DNA from: Acanthochromis polyacanthus
Lineage: Eukaryota > Chordata > Actinopteri > Pomacentridae
Direction of reading: 5' to 3'
NCBI RefSeq assembly: GCF_021347895.1
Contig: NC_067136.1
Coordinates: 5,073,566 to 5,137,565, forward strand
DNA length: 64,000 bases
The notes under the pieces are model-generated. The model saw only the letters and a list, made by a program, of their open reading frames with translations, ran no database searches and was not told the DNA's origin. This document shows positions 1 through 10,139 of this stretch, in pieces. Both the position numbers and the translations under genes were made by a program. Position 1 is the stretch's first letter. Every line of letters begins with the position of its first letter.

Positions 1-308
1 TCTCTGTATAGTGAACATTATACCATTATATTATTGTTAAGAGTTGTGTCATAGACAATTATCATTGTATTATATGAGTATCCATACTGTAGATAAGTCG
101 GAAAATGATGGAAATTATGAAAATGCTAGTGGTCGGTGGTGTGTTTGCTCTCGCCTGGCTCCTACTGTCGGGGCGGTGGTGGTCGGTGGGCCGGGGTACG
201 ATTCTGTGGCGGGCTGCTGATTCAGGGGCTCCTAACTGACGTGCTGGAGTTATCAAAATTAAAATAAAAATAAAATAACACGCAAACTAAAGAAAATTAC
301 AATGAGAA

Positions 309-533
309 CTCCCTGATGAACAGAGGGAGCAGTGACACAAAGCTGTTAAGGCTCATACTGCACAAGGAAGGGATTGTTATTGGCATCTCCCTGACCTACA
401 GAGGGAGTTATGACACACACAGCTGTTATGGCTCGTTCAGTGTAAGGAAGGGATGAACCAGGGAATCTCCTTGACCAGCAGAGGGAGCTTGGACACACAC
501 AGTTGTCATGGCTCGTTTTGTACAAGGCAAGGA
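309..533. repeat. Tandem repeat, three ~78-bp imperfect units
   Basis: Three consecutive units start at about 309, 387 and 467. Each opens with CTCCTTGA-like sequence, then an AGAGGGAG block, a GACACA(CA)-rich block, a GGCTCGTT-like block and AAGGAAGGGA. The units differ by substitutions and small indels, so the array is not recent. No coding potential was seen in it. Confidence 0.8.
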
Positions 534-540
534 CCTAATA

Positions 541-859
541 ATTATAGAAAAAAAGTGTACAAAATTATACACGTCACATTTGGGATGGCTGCAGCATGGG
601 AAGAAGGGGCTCTTGTGTGCTGTCGCTCAGCCGCCGTGTGGTGCTCTCGGACTACCGATTCGCCGTGGCCCTGGCATGGGGAGATTGTCTGGAGCGGCCA
701 TTCTACTGACCTCAATGGTTTATCTTATGAATGTAAAACTAGAACAACAATTATTCTGTATGTTATTGTTTAGTCATTACAATGTATCATCTAAAAGGTA
801 TGTATGTATACAGGATATACACATATACCTAGATATATTATGGGTCTGTCTGTACGTGT

Positions 860-860
<1 letters not shown>
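541..860. other. No recognised gene; unassigned sequence
   Basis: Two overlapping plus-strand frames of 106 and 117 codons occur here, but neither resembles a known domain and they partly run through the tandem repeat. I see no splice context or conserved motif. Treated as non-coding. Confidence 0.6.

Positions 861-895
<35 letters not shown>
861..895. repeat. (TA)n microsatellite
   Basis: Uninterrupted TA dinucleotides over about 34 bp, followed by TGTGTATGTG-type sequence. The next ~330 bp up to 1230 is AT-rich and T-rich, and no gene was seen in it. Confidence 0.95.
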
Positions 896-899
<4 letters not shown>

Positions 900-1308
900 A
901 TGTGTAAATAGGTGTACAGAAAGAGCTATGAGCGTATGTTGCATAGGTAGACAAGTATATAAGGTTGTATAAATAGATATGGGTAGATGTAAATGTATAA
1001 TTGTATATTTATATTATTCCAACGCACAGAATGATGAAGTATCCGAGAAAAGACATATTGCATGCAGCTTGTAAATATTGGTGTAAAGGGGGTGGGAGCT
1101 TAATAAGTTTTACTTCTCCCCACTCCCTTTCGAGCTTTTGTTTTTCTTTTTTGTGTGGGTTTTCTTGTGTGGGGTTTCTTTTTTTTCATTTTTTTCTTTT
1201 TGTATGACATGTTTGATATGTTTATGAGGATCAAAGAAATTGTATCAAAACATCTTGAAATAGTAGAAAAACTGCCAAAGTACTGTTCACAACATGTATA
1301 AACTTTAC

Positions 1309-1593
1309 CTTGTAAAAGCTCGAAATAAACTCAAACTCATTATATATTTTTGGGTGGGTGAACTGCCCAGCGGTGTCAATCAAGTAAAAATAAATGTCGG
1401 TGAAGGAAATGTCCGGCCACAATGAAGGATCGTCAACCCACCCAGTCTTCAAATTGTAGGGATCTGGCAAGGTTTCACTGCTTCCCTGATATCTCAGCTT
1501 ACTCACGTATATTTGTCGGGCCTCAGGTGATAAGGATTGAGCATAATCGGACAATTTCACGGAAGGATAGTTCGCATTGTTATCATCAGCCAT
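1309..1593 (-). pseudogene. Exon of a YqaJ/SWIM-type transposon-associated protein (fragment)
   Basis: On the minus strand an ATG at 1593 opens a frame beginning MADDNNANYPSVKLSDYAQS. It runs through SKLRYQ...LPDPYNLKTGWVDD...DI to a good splice donor (AAG|GTAAAG) at 1309. The segment 'LPDPY.LK.GWVDD...PDI...DI..YLIDT' resembles the first coding exon of fish proteins carrying a SWIM zinc finger and a YqaJ nuclease domain, which are known from ISL2EU-type DNA transposons. No further exons (SWIM, YqaJ) are found downstream on this strand (positions below 1300), so it is an isolated exon. The family assignment rests on recalled similarity of this N-terminal block and is moderate. Confidence 0.5.
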
Positions 1594-1699
1594 TGTTCCT
1601 CTAGTTCCTCTTGCCAACCAGCGCGGTAATCACGTGACTTCGTGACGTCACTGTTTGTAAACACTGGCGTCTCCCATACGGGACGCTACAATTATTAGT

Positions 1700-1800
1700 C
1701 AAATAAAAGACGATTCCGTATTTTAAGGAACGGGTGGCAACCCTATGCTGCACTCCCGTAGCTGCGGGCGCTTTTCCCGTATTGATTCAATGCGGGACGC
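1700..1800. mobile_element. hAT-like terminal debris
   Basis: Contains CGTATTTTAAGGAACGGGTG followed by GCAACCCTATG. The string GGTGGCAACCCTATG recurs at about 3206-3220 beside a diverged TTTATTCTCGTTTCTGAAAG version. The repeated end-like sequence suggests pieces of one DNA-transposon family on both sides of 1.8-3.2 kb. I cannot define termini or a target duplication. Confidence 0.35.
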
Positions 1801-2020
1801 TAATTGTTGCGTATTTTCATAAATGTCCCACACACGTCTGTCACACAGGCATCAAAAGTGCATAATAAACAAAATAAAACACAGGAAATATTAAGGGCAG
1901 CCAGTTTCATCTTCCTTAGACCCATGTAGCGAAGATCCGATGTGAGGTCCAGCAGGTCTGTTTGCCGGTTCTGCCGCGGGTTTCCTGGTTACAGACGCTG
2001 CTGCTCCCACGTGTTTAAAA

Positions 2021-2103
2021 ATGTCTACACCCAAAACTCCACCACCAAAGAAGCAAAAACGTTTTCAAAAGCACAGACTGGAAGACTGGAACCCTGGCAA
2101 TAG
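2021..2103 (+). pseudogene. Possible first coding exon of a transposase-like gene
   Basis: ATG at 2021 opens a 27-codon frame rich in Lys/Pro (MSTPKTPPPKKQKRFQKHRL...) that meets an AG|GTACAG splice donor at 2103/2104. Short basic first exons of this kind occur in hAT/zinc-finger transposase genes, and the surrounding sequence carries hAT-like debris. No second exon was identified, so the call is tentative. Confidence 0.25.
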
Positions 2104-2802
2104 GTACAGGGCAAACGGTGTTTTCTGTTGCTCATAGACTGAAGTAAGGCAGCATCAGGAGACCAACATGTAAGAAACATGAGAACAGAGACAACCAACC
2201 AGCAGGTCACAGTTTATCATCATCTAATCATCTCCTGAAGTCCCTTTGGTAAGAGACATCAGCACATGGTTGTGAATTTACCAGAGGATGATTATAGTCA
2301 GACAGATGTGGCCGTAGACTCTACAGGATTTTACTGACTCAATAAATACATAAGGTGTTTAATAGTATTTTAAATATCATTTATTTAATAGCCTGTATGT
2401 GATCAATAAATGCCCTTTTCCTATCTAAAGAAAAACTCACTCAGAACTCTGATATGTTATCGGTACTAAATAAATAAGTCAATAAATACATTCAGACACA
2501 CATAAATAAGTTCATACATTAACTGTGTTAAGATAAGATTTAGATGGAAAAATATCTGTAGAGGATTTCTTTGTCCAGTATTGTGCATTCAGTTTGTGCA
2601 GAATCCAGTATTCCACACTGGTTGGTCATTACATTTATTAGTTTGGTTTCACTGTTTAAAATGATGCCACATCTTTTTAGACAGAACCTGTGATCATAAA
2701 ACAACACAGAACTCTTAGTTTTGTGTTAATAAAGCACTTAAAGCTTTAGGTATGACTAAATGCTGTTTTCTAAATTAAATAAACCACTCCTTGGGTGGTT
2801 GT
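2104..2802. other. AT-rich non-coding stretch
   Basis: About 700 bp with no convincing frame, no tandem repeat and no recognised element. Local AT-rich patches resemble decayed repeat sequence. Confidence 0.6.
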
Positions 2803-3162
2803 GGCCCCAGGTTTGGTAAAGTTGGAAAGATATTCACAGATTCAGACTTCCAGCATCAATAACTCATTAGATATATGTTGTCAAAACATAAACGATGCCT
2901 CTTTCCCATCGTTGTAAGGCAGATGTTGTGCTACAAGCCCAGTTTTATCAAAAGTAGCTGTCTTTCAAGTTGCAGAAATAACATTGGTGTCTATGAGCAG
3001 CCGGCTGTGAACAGGGACCGGCTGCAAATTGCAAAACTGCTGCAACAGCGAAGAAAGACACAAATATTCAATAATCTCACTCTGATACACTGTAGCGTTA
3101 ACAGAATCACTGCCGGAAGTCTGAATCTGTGAATGTCTTTTCAACTTTACTGAACTGTGGCC
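2803..3162. mobile_element. MITE with ~50-bp terminal inverted repeats
   Basis: The left end (GGCCCCAGGTTTGGTAAAGT, then a 34-base block AAGATATTCACAGATTCAGA...) is matched in reverse complement by the right end (positions 3112-3162). Differences are scattered substitutions and one indel. The ~360-bp unit has no transposase. A second copy of its left 180 bp lies at 48914-49095. The class is not determined because no clear target duplication is visible. Confidence 0.75.
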
Positions 3163-3205
3163 CTGAGGAGTCGTGGTGGGTGTCCTTTATTCTCGTTTCT
3201 GAAAG

Positions 3206-3301
3206 GTGGCAACCCTATGGCTAGCACTAGTCATAGCAGACAGACCGCAAAGAAACAACAAAAATCCATTAAAATTGGAATTGTCCAAGATGACTAAAAA
3301 A

Positions 3302-3338
<37 letters not shown>

Positions 3339-3373
3339 GAGATTTTATTTTTTGGCCATATCGCCCAGCCCTA
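3206..3373. mobile_element. Repeat fragment with long A-tract and hAT-like end
   Basis: A nearly pure A run (about 3298-3338) is followed by GAGATTTTATTTTTTGGCCA and TATCGCCCAGCCCTA. Read on the minus strand this gives TAGGGCTGGGCGATATGGCC, a sequence seen at the ends of many vertebrate repeats. It abuts the truncated MHC class II beta exon 3 and probably marks the insertion or rearrangement that cut the gene. Confidence 0.5.
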
Positions 3374-3767
3374 GAGTGGATCTGGTCCTGGACTTACCTG
3401 GGTGTGTACTCCAGGTGTGAGTGGATCTGGTAGTACCAGTCCCCGTTCTCCATCTCCTCGGTGGAGGTAACATCTGAGGTGACCTCCTTCCCGTCTCTGA
3501 ACCAGCTCACTTTGATGTATTTGGGGTAGAACTTGTAGATGCTGCAGACCAGCATGGATGGATGACGACCAGAGGGGGGCGTCGTGGAGTACAGATGTAC
3601 GTAGGGTTTAGCTGGAACACAGAGAACACTTCGTCCTGGTAGATCCTGAAGCTGACATTACATTTTCTACTGGAGCTAAATTCACATTTAAACACAACAC
3701 AAACATAAATCCATCCATCGTCAAAAAACCTAAATAGAAGCTAACCATAATCATGAATCAGACTAAC

Positions 3768-3801
<34 letters not shown>

Positions 3802-3802
3802 T
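3768..3802. repeat. (AAT)n microsatellite in class II beta intron 2
   Basis: About 11 AAT/ATA trinucleotides between exon 3 and exon 2 of the class II beta gene. Confidence 0.95.
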
Positions 3803-4261
3803 CAATCAGATCAAAGGTGTAGTACCAGAGTCTGACCACCAGATGGAGACCTTAACCTCCATTAAAGTTCAGATTCAGTCTGTTTATTCTGATGGATAAC
3901 ATTATTGATCATTGATTATTGATGAAGAACTGATCAGTTTGAGTCACAGTCAGGATCAACTCACCTGATTTAGACAGAATGTTGCTGTAGTCAATAACAA
4001 TGTTGGGTTGGCAGTACGTCTCCTTCTGAGCTCTCGCCTGGTTGAGATATGCAGGATTATTGTTCCATGCTTCTGCGTTCTTCACTCCGTAGTCAGTGTA
4101 TCCAACATATTTACCCAAACTGCTGCTGAACCTGGTGAACTCCAACTTCTGGTAATAATAAGACGCAGTGTACTCGATGTCGTTCAGCTCAGTGGAGTTA
4201 AAGTCACACCAGTATGTTTGAAAATACACGAATCCATCTGAAGAAAGAAACACAGAATTAA

Positions 4262-4706
4262 AGATCAGACTATTGATCAGAGTATTGATCCAACTATTGA
4301 TCAGACTATTGATCAGAGTATCGAGCATATCATTGATCAGACTATTGATCAGACTATTGATCAGAGCATTGATCAGAGCATTGATCAGAGCATTGATCAG
4401 AGTATAGATCAGAGTATAGATCAGACTATAGATCAGAGTATTGATCAGAGTATTGATCAGAGCATTGATCAGAGCATTGATCAGAGCATTGATCAGTGTA
4501 TTGATCATATCATTGATCAGAGTATAGATCAGAGCATTGATCAGAGCATTGGTCAGACTATTGATCAGATCATTGATCAGAGTATTGATCAATAGTATTG
4601 ATCAATAGTATAGATCAGACTATAAATCAGAGCATTGATCAGAGCATTGATCAGACTATTGATCATAGCATTGATCAGACTATTGATCAGAGTATAGATC
4701 AGAGTG
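4262..4706. repeat. 12-bp minisatellite filling class II beta intron 1
   Basis: Roughly 35 copies of a 12-bp unit of the form ATTGATCAGAGC, with variants (AGTATAGATCAG, ACTATTGATCAG, ATCATTGATCAT). Each unit contains the palindrome TGATCA or a near match (AGATCA). Because the unit is a multiple of three and lacks stops on the minus strand, it produces long spurious frames of LIN(A/S/T) repeats. It lies wholly between exon 1 and exon 2. Confidence 0.95.
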
Positions 4707-4840
4707 TGGGTCCTACCTGTGCTGCAGACGGTGATGAGGAGGATCCAGAAGCTGACAGAGGATGAAGCCATGTTCCTGAGTTCACTCTTTGACCAACACT
4801 GACTCAGTGGGACTGAAAGCTGCTGTAAAAACCAGAACAG

Positions 4841-4872
4841 GGTCATGTGATGCAGCATCAGCTGTTACCAGG
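4841..4872 (-). promoter_or_regulatory. Degenerate MHC class II X-box-like site upstream of beta exon 1
   Basis: On the minus strand CCTGGTAACAGCTGATG lies about 85 bp upstream of the beta ATG. It resembles the class II X box and the site upstream of the alpha gene (GCGGTAACAGCTGAC). At the spacing where the alpha promoter has an inverted CCAAT (Y box), this copy has CACATGACC instead, so the Y box appears lost. Activity is inferred only. Confidence 0.5.
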
Positions 4873-4924
4873 CAGAGAGTCTGACTGGAGTCTGCTCAGC
4901 ACAACAAGACCTGATTAATGCCCT

Positions 4925-5037
4925 GAAACCATCAATAATCAATACACTGATACCATCAATAATCAATACACCGATACATTAATAATCAATACCCTGATAC
5001 CATCAATGATCAATACACTGATACATCAATAATCAGC
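4925..5037. repeat. Tandem repeat of AATCAATACACTGATACC-like units
   Basis: Four to five copies of about 25 bp (CATCAATAATCAATACACTG...), with partial units and substitutions. Confidence 0.85.
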
Positions 5038-5069
5038 TGGTTTATTATATAATAGTTTTCTTACAGCAT

Positions 5070-5905
5070 TAATTCAGTTCAGTTCGTTTTTATTTATATA
5101 GAGCAGATTCCTAGCATACTGTGTTTATCAATCACAGTCCTCAGCACAGTGAGGAACAGACCTGATGATTATAGACAGAACAGAGAACCATACAATCCAC
5201 ATCGGTCTTTGGATTCTCTGTGAGTGACGGAGCAATGGACTGCAAAAAAATCCTGATAGGTAGGAGAAGAAGACAGATCCAGACTCAGGAAAGGAGAGCG
5301 GAGATGAGGGAGGATAGCAGGAGGTGTAGTGTGGTAGTGGCAGGATAGCAGATGGAGAACAGCAATAAATATAACTAATAAAAACTGTACAGCAGCAGAA
5401 CTAAGGAACAGATCATCTGATCCTGAGGAGCTCTAACTATCAGCTCAGAGGAACGTTCTAGTCCTGATCTTAGAGAGGCTGTCTGCCTCCAGAACCAAAC
5501 TGGGAGCTGGTTCCACCACAGAGGAGCTGATAACTGAAGATTCTGCTTCTGGAACCTCTGGAACCAGCAGTAAAGCTGCAGTCTGAGAAGTCCAGGTTCT
5601 GATAGGATCATCTGGACCAATCAGGTTTTTTAGTTACGATGGAGCTGCTCATTCAGAGTTTAGATGTTAGAAGAAGGATTTTAGATTCTATCCTGGATTT
5701 TACAGGGAACCATGAAGAGAAGCTAACAGGACAACTCTGATCTCTGTTCCTGGTTCCTGTCAGAACTCTGGCTGGAGGTTTCTAGGAGAATTATTGGGAC
5801 CCCCTGCTCATCAGGAACCACAGTAGTCCAGCCTAGAAGTTCTAAATGCATGGACTAGTTCCTCAGCATCACTCTGAGATGTTCCAGATGTTCCTGATTT
5901 TACTA
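5070..5905 (-). mobile_element. Diverged L2/Maui-like LINE 3' fragment
   Basis: The stretch resembles positions 35258-36600, the 3' part of the minus-strand L2 copy there. Shared landmarks in order are the (TTCAG)-type tail with TTTTTATTTATATAGA, CTGTCTGCCTCCAGAACC, GAGGAGCTGATAACTGAAG and AGAAGAAGGATTTTA. It is much more diverged than the L2 copies at 20 and 35 kb and has no reverse transcriptase frame left. An old, 5'-truncated insertion. Confidence 0.7.
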
Positions 5906-6149
5906 CATTAGATAGCAGGGCAGTGCAGAAGCCTTTGAAGGGGCAGGTGATCAAAGTTTAAAGGGGGCACATGGAGCACAAATTTGAAACACCATACAGA
6001 AATATACCTGGCAATTGTAGCTGAATTGTAGGAACCTATATTCACTTAGAATGTAGCATGGAAGCAATGGCACAAGCCTGTTAAGGTTCACCGGCCCACT
6101 GGCGGGCCGTTTTAATATCTGCATAAGCATTTTTCGAAATAGAACGACA
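5906..6149. other. No gene seen
   Basis: Unassigned sequence between the L2 fragment and the repeat piece that follows. The frame at 5951-6169 on the minus strand has no recognisable motif. Confidence 0.5.
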
Positions 6150-6320
6150 CTGCCAACGCGATGATTCAAACACTATACACCCATAGAAAGCTTAGAGTCT
6201 CATGAATCCGCCGGTATAAACCACTTTCAGATGTGATTACCACAGCGGATAATATAAACACATTTCTCCAACAAACAACAAAAATTTAAAGGGACACAAA
6301 GGGCATAACTCACCTTTGGA
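6150..6320. mobile_element. Partial copy of the 570-bp MITE family seen at 39704-40273
   Basis: TCATGAATCCGCCGGTATAA through CAGATGTGATTACCACAGCG matches positions 40092-40140 almost exactly, with weaker similarity upstream. Only an internal segment is present; the terminal repeats are not found here. Confidence 0.6.
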
Positions 6321-6763
6321 TGGTCTTTTATGGGTCAACGATGAAAATAATCAACAAAAACCGGCCAGAATCCAAGCTTAGGCATCCAGACAATACTATC
6401 AAGTATAATATTTTGTCCAAAGCATGTCTAGAAATAAGTAAATAATCCACAAATAGCTCAGCTCCGTGTGTGCACACGTGCGTTTCATAATCACTGTATT
6501 TATGCCCATAATTGTATTCAGCTTGCAGAGATCCATGTGCTCTTGGACTCAAAATGGCGACTGAAGTCTTTCCTTTATGTTTACACCGCGTTTCAACCAA
6601 TCAAGTGACTCTGGCCTGCCTACGAGCCCTAAACGGCCAACCGTAGCCGAGACTGACCGATCTGGATGTACCTAACTTCATCAGTAAATTCTGGGGGGGA
6701 GGGGTAAAATTATGGAATATGAATAATAATAAAATATTAAATAAAACCCATCCCCCCACTGCA

Positions 6764-6871
<108 letters not shown>

Positions 6872-6974
6872 AAAATAAAGAAAACTTAAAAAGATACACA
6901 TGTGAGGAAGAAATGATATAGAAAAAATTAAGTAAAACAACAAGTTTCTATAAATAATTTTTAAACAATAATGT

Positions 6975-7130
6975 ACAGAGGCTGTATTTTTGCAGCAGTG
7001 GAGTTTTACAGGGTTAAAAGGTATTTCTGTATTGAAATCACAATTATTTAGATATCAGTTGTTCTACAGCTGCATAAATATATATATAGTTTGTTAAATT
7101 AGGCTCCATACACCCAGTTCTAAATGAGCT
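6975..7130 (+). repeat. Dispersed repeat shared with 18340-18490
   Basis: TTTCTGTATTGAAATCACAA, TTAGATATCAGTTGTTCTAC and TTAAATTAGGCTCCATA occur in the same order and spacing at 18340-18490, immediately 3' of the SPSB exon. About 150 bp is shared with moderate divergence. The nature of the repeat is not known to me. Confidence 0.75.
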
Positions 7131-7264
7131 CAACAAAAGAAAAAGTTAGAGTTTGCTCGCACAAGCTCAGGCATGTCTGATCATGCCCTGTGGGGGACAA
7201 AGCACAGTAGCCAATTATGTTTATTCCACCTGGATAACATCCCTGTGAAACAAGCAGAGGACAC

Positions 7265-7604
7265 TGTTAAGGAAAAATTGTAGGTAATAGGTCATTTCGA
7301 ACCAACATACAGAAGGTCATCCCTTGACTCCAATTGGAGACACACAGAAGCACACCAACTGCTCAGACAGACAACTATTTGCTGATATAGCAACAACAAC
7401 AAGGTTAGATCCTGCCTCTTTTCCCTTTCAGACACTATAAACCCTGCAAGGACAGAGAGACTCCTCAGAGTTGATACTGACAATGCACTTGTTATGTCAA
7501 TTCTCCTGAATTCAGTAAAGCATTTTTCTCTACATCAGTCATCTGAGTGTTCCTGAGTTCGCCTCTGGTGTTTCCTCACCTGACATCGCAGAAATTCCCT
7601 CACA
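7265..7604 (+). repeat. 5' LTR of the endogenous retrovirus
   Basis: A 340-bp LTR with a TATA-like ACTATAAACC at about 7431-7440 and an AGTAAA polyadenylation-like signal near 7516. By eye it differs from the 3' LTR at only about three positions: one A indel near 7301, T versus C near 7526, and C versus A near the end. Confidence 0.92.
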
Positions 7605-7607
7605 AAT

Positions 7608-7625
7608 TGGCGTCATGAACAGGAT
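7608..7625 (+). other. Putative primer-binding site
   Basis: TGGCGTCATGAACAGGAT starts 3 nt after the 5' LTR, the position where a tRNA primer-binding site is expected. I did not assign the tRNA. Confidence 0.6.
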
Positions 7626-8285
7626 CTCCCCACAACAAAGACTGGTAAGTGTGCAAATTTTAATAAATTTTGTAACCTACCATGTCTGAGTTTGGTCGAG
7701 ATTATGTACCTGTTAAAACTTTCTAACCAAATTTAGAAGTAATCTTAGACCTGCGATCGTCAGATAGGCAATTTGAACATTAAATGCTAGTCGAATCACG
7801 AGGCAAGTCCGGCGCAGTACGCATGTGGATTTCAGTTAGATGTCTTTTCGAATTTAGGGGTGTCAGACCAGTGCTAAATTTCTGATTCGGACTTGGGGTT
7901 TTTTGACCAGTGCTAAATTCTACAAAGGTAGGATCGAGTAGGATACCTGGGTCGCCTTTCGGGGAAGGGTAGACTCGACCTTAGGGGACACCCTATAAGC
8001 GTAAAGTGTGATGCAGTGTAGTGCATTAGGTTGAGGGGGTGTACAGCCTTTGGTTCGGCGGGGTTTTAAGACTCAGGAATATTGTACCTGAGCTAGGTCA
8101 TGCACAGACCTATAAAGTCAATACGATGACACTCAGATCCAAAACTTGAAAATCCACGTTAAGTTTGAGGAAACTCCATCTATGATCACACTCACAGGAG
8201 CTCAGCTGCAGTTGAGAGGAATGTGTATCCATCTATTGTTTGTTTTCATTCTTGCTGGTGTGTGTGTGCATGAGTGCTGATAACC

Positions 8286-8706
8286 ATGGGTGCTTCACAG
8301 TCCAAGATAGATGACACTCAAAGCTTCAAAAACACACAGAAAAAATCCATTTCTACATCTAAAAGTAAAACAGATGCATCCACACATAGTGATCCTGTAA
8401 ACGATCCTCAATCTGAAACATACCGCGTGTGCTTTCCTATGGACACTCCGGCTGGAGAAACAGGAAGGGTGAAGGGCTGGCGTTATGTTGTACCATTTAG
8501 TTCTCAGATGTGTAAATGGACTAAAGAGGAATGGCCATATGTTGGTTCTTTTGATTCAGAGAAGCTTGATTTTGCCGCATCAAAGCGCTTTGGTGATCCA
8601 CAGTGGGATCATGCATAACTTGAGTGAATGTGTGAAGATTTGGATTGACTACGCAGATGAAAGAGATCCTGAGAAGGGCAGTGACAAGCGGTGTGAATAC
8701 GACTGA
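8286..8706 (+). pseudogene. Retroviral gag remnant (matrix start)
   Basis: ATG in a strong context (ACCATGG) at 8286 opens a frame starting MGASQSK, a likely N-myristoylation signal typical of retroviral matrix. It is open for about 110 codons and stops at 8618. Similar-looking sequence continues in another frame to 8706, implying a frameshift. Capsid and nucleocapsid motifs (major homology region, CCHC knuckle) are not visible before 9480, so gag is truncated. The role in the family is virion assembly at the membrane; this copy is broken. Confidence 0.65.
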
Positions 8707-9480
8707 ATGATTTAAATGCCATCAAATTACTGCAGATTAATGACTCCTCACTTCAGAGATGAGTGACCAGGTTCTGGTTTAGCCAAGACAGGTTTGTCAA
8801 TATCAATACTGGTGCTCTTCCTCAAAATATAAAAGTCAGAATTCAATCAAACTTTGAGGCTACATTCGTTCCTAGTTTTCATGTGTGAATTTCATGTTAA
8901 ATTTGTTGAGGTATCATCTTCCTTATTACTGTCACAGTATTGCTCACAGAGAGTAATCTGCTGAGAACCCAAAATAAGTGTCACAGATAAATCTCGTTTT
9001 TATTTCTGACTTAGTTACACGAATAAAAAACCCTGGCCAAGACTATAGCTGTGTTTACAAATTTGTAGTTTAAGTTTTGATAATATTCTAATTTGGGGTA
9101 AAACACACATTCATATATTTATATAACTACATATATTAGTGGATGACATTTTAACCTATGATTTCTGTTTGACTCTATTTCTTTTACAAATATAGGTTAC
9201 CTTTTAAATATTGGCTCATATAGTGGTTTAAGTCGCATTATATTTTCCTTTTTCTAAGCTTTGGAAGTCAGTTGTGATTTTAAAAAAAAGAGAGAGAATG
9301 TGGTTTGCGTGTCTTTTGATGTAAAAAAATATATAAAAATTGTAGTTTTCTCTCTTTAAAATGCGCGTTGTCTCATACGTGAGTTTTATACACGTCTGTT
9401 GGGAGAAATATAATAATGCTTTCATAATTTTGTTGTCCAAGAAATAAATTAGTGTTGTTATTTTTGTCGTTTTCAACCTG
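8707..9480 (+). other. AT-rich interior of the ERV without readable genes
   Basis: About 770 bp where the rest of gag would be expected. No frame or motif is recognisable, which suggests replacement or heavy decay. Confidence 0.55.
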
Positions 9481-9539
9481 TAAAAAGTCTGCAGCAGAGA
9501 CCTTGGCCGGCTCCTCCCCAGTGGCTAGGAAGGCCACAG

Positions 9540-9830
9540 GAGGCAGAAACAGTTTCAGAACCTACTCTCCAATCTGTAAACATCAGGATCTCTAATTCTC
9601 CGTCTGAAAGTCCGACTATGCCAGTTGAAGTAGATGGTACTAAAATTGAAGTATTGATTAACAGTGGTGCAACACTTTCTGCTGTATCAGCAGATATTGT
9701 TTGTATTCCCACAACTCACACAGAACCATTTTCTGAACAAATTTCAGTTTCAGTAGCAAGAACAGATGTTCAACATTCCTTTCTAATTTCTGCAGGAACA
9801 CCTCTGGGTTGATGGGCAGAGACCTTCTCT
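9540..9830 (+). pseudogene. Retroviral aspartic protease remnant
   Basis: A plus-strand frame contains VDGTKIEVLINSGATLSAVS, in the position of the retroviral protease active site. In functional enzymes this triplet is Asp-Thr/Ser-Gly; here it reads Asn-Ser-Gly, so the catalytic aspartate is lost. The frame ends at a stop at 9810-9812 just after GTPLG. The family role is processing of Gag-Pol. Dead on sequence grounds. Confidence 0.65.
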
Positions 9831-10139
9831 GTAAATTACATGCTAGTATTCTTTGTACTTCAAATATAGTGATTTTCTTTATTGCTGGACTTTGGGAAAT
9901 AACATCTAACAAGCAACAATATGAATTCAAAAACATTCCAGCAATCTGTGTTCTGTTGTTTGTCTGCTTGCTGTAAATGGCAGCAGATTTATTATAAACA
10001 TTTAGAAACAGCCTCAGATTCACCAACAAAGAAACTGTGAGTAAATAAAAGTTACAGTAACAATAAAAAAAGAACAGCTGAACTTAAAATTATCTTTTCA
10101 TGTTGTGTCAGGTGTTCTCTTATTATTATTTTAATAAAT

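Larger units (their letters stand above)
3398..4771 (-). pseudogene. MHC class II beta chain gene fragment (exons 1-3, truncated)
   Basis: Three minus-strand exons are readable. Exon 1 (4771-4717) encodes a hydrophobic signal peptide, MASSSVSFWILLITVCSTG, and ends at CAG|GTAGGA. Exon 2 (4237-3965, 273 bp) starts after TTCTTTCTTCAG and encodes a beta-1 domain. It has the two expected cysteines (in YWCDF and ETYCQP), an NST glycosylation site, a GYTDYG turn and an AEAWNNNP helix, and it is free of stops and indels. Exon 3 (3611-3398) starts after GTTCCAG and encodes an Ig-like beta-2 domain (KPYVHLYS...MLVCSIYKFYPK...VSWFRDGKEV). It stops at LEYTPR, where a perfect CAG|GTAAGT sequence and then foreign repeat DNA follow. 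The usual remainder of the exon, with the second Ig cysteine, and the transmembrane/cytoplasmic exons are absent. In the family the product pairs with class II alpha on antigen-presenting cells. This copy could at most make a truncated chain. Confidence 0.85.

Noticed and set aside
308..533. CRISPR-like array
   Set aside because: Three diverged tandem units without unique spacers in a vertebrate genome.
3909..4592. Long minus-strand frame of 227 codons with LIN(A/S/T) repeats
   Set aside because: It is the 12-bp minisatellite read in frame and joined to class II beta exon 2; it is intronic, not a repeat protein.
8485..8706. Independent 73-codon gene
   Set aside because: It overlaps the retroviral gag remnant and is best read as its continuation after a frameshift.
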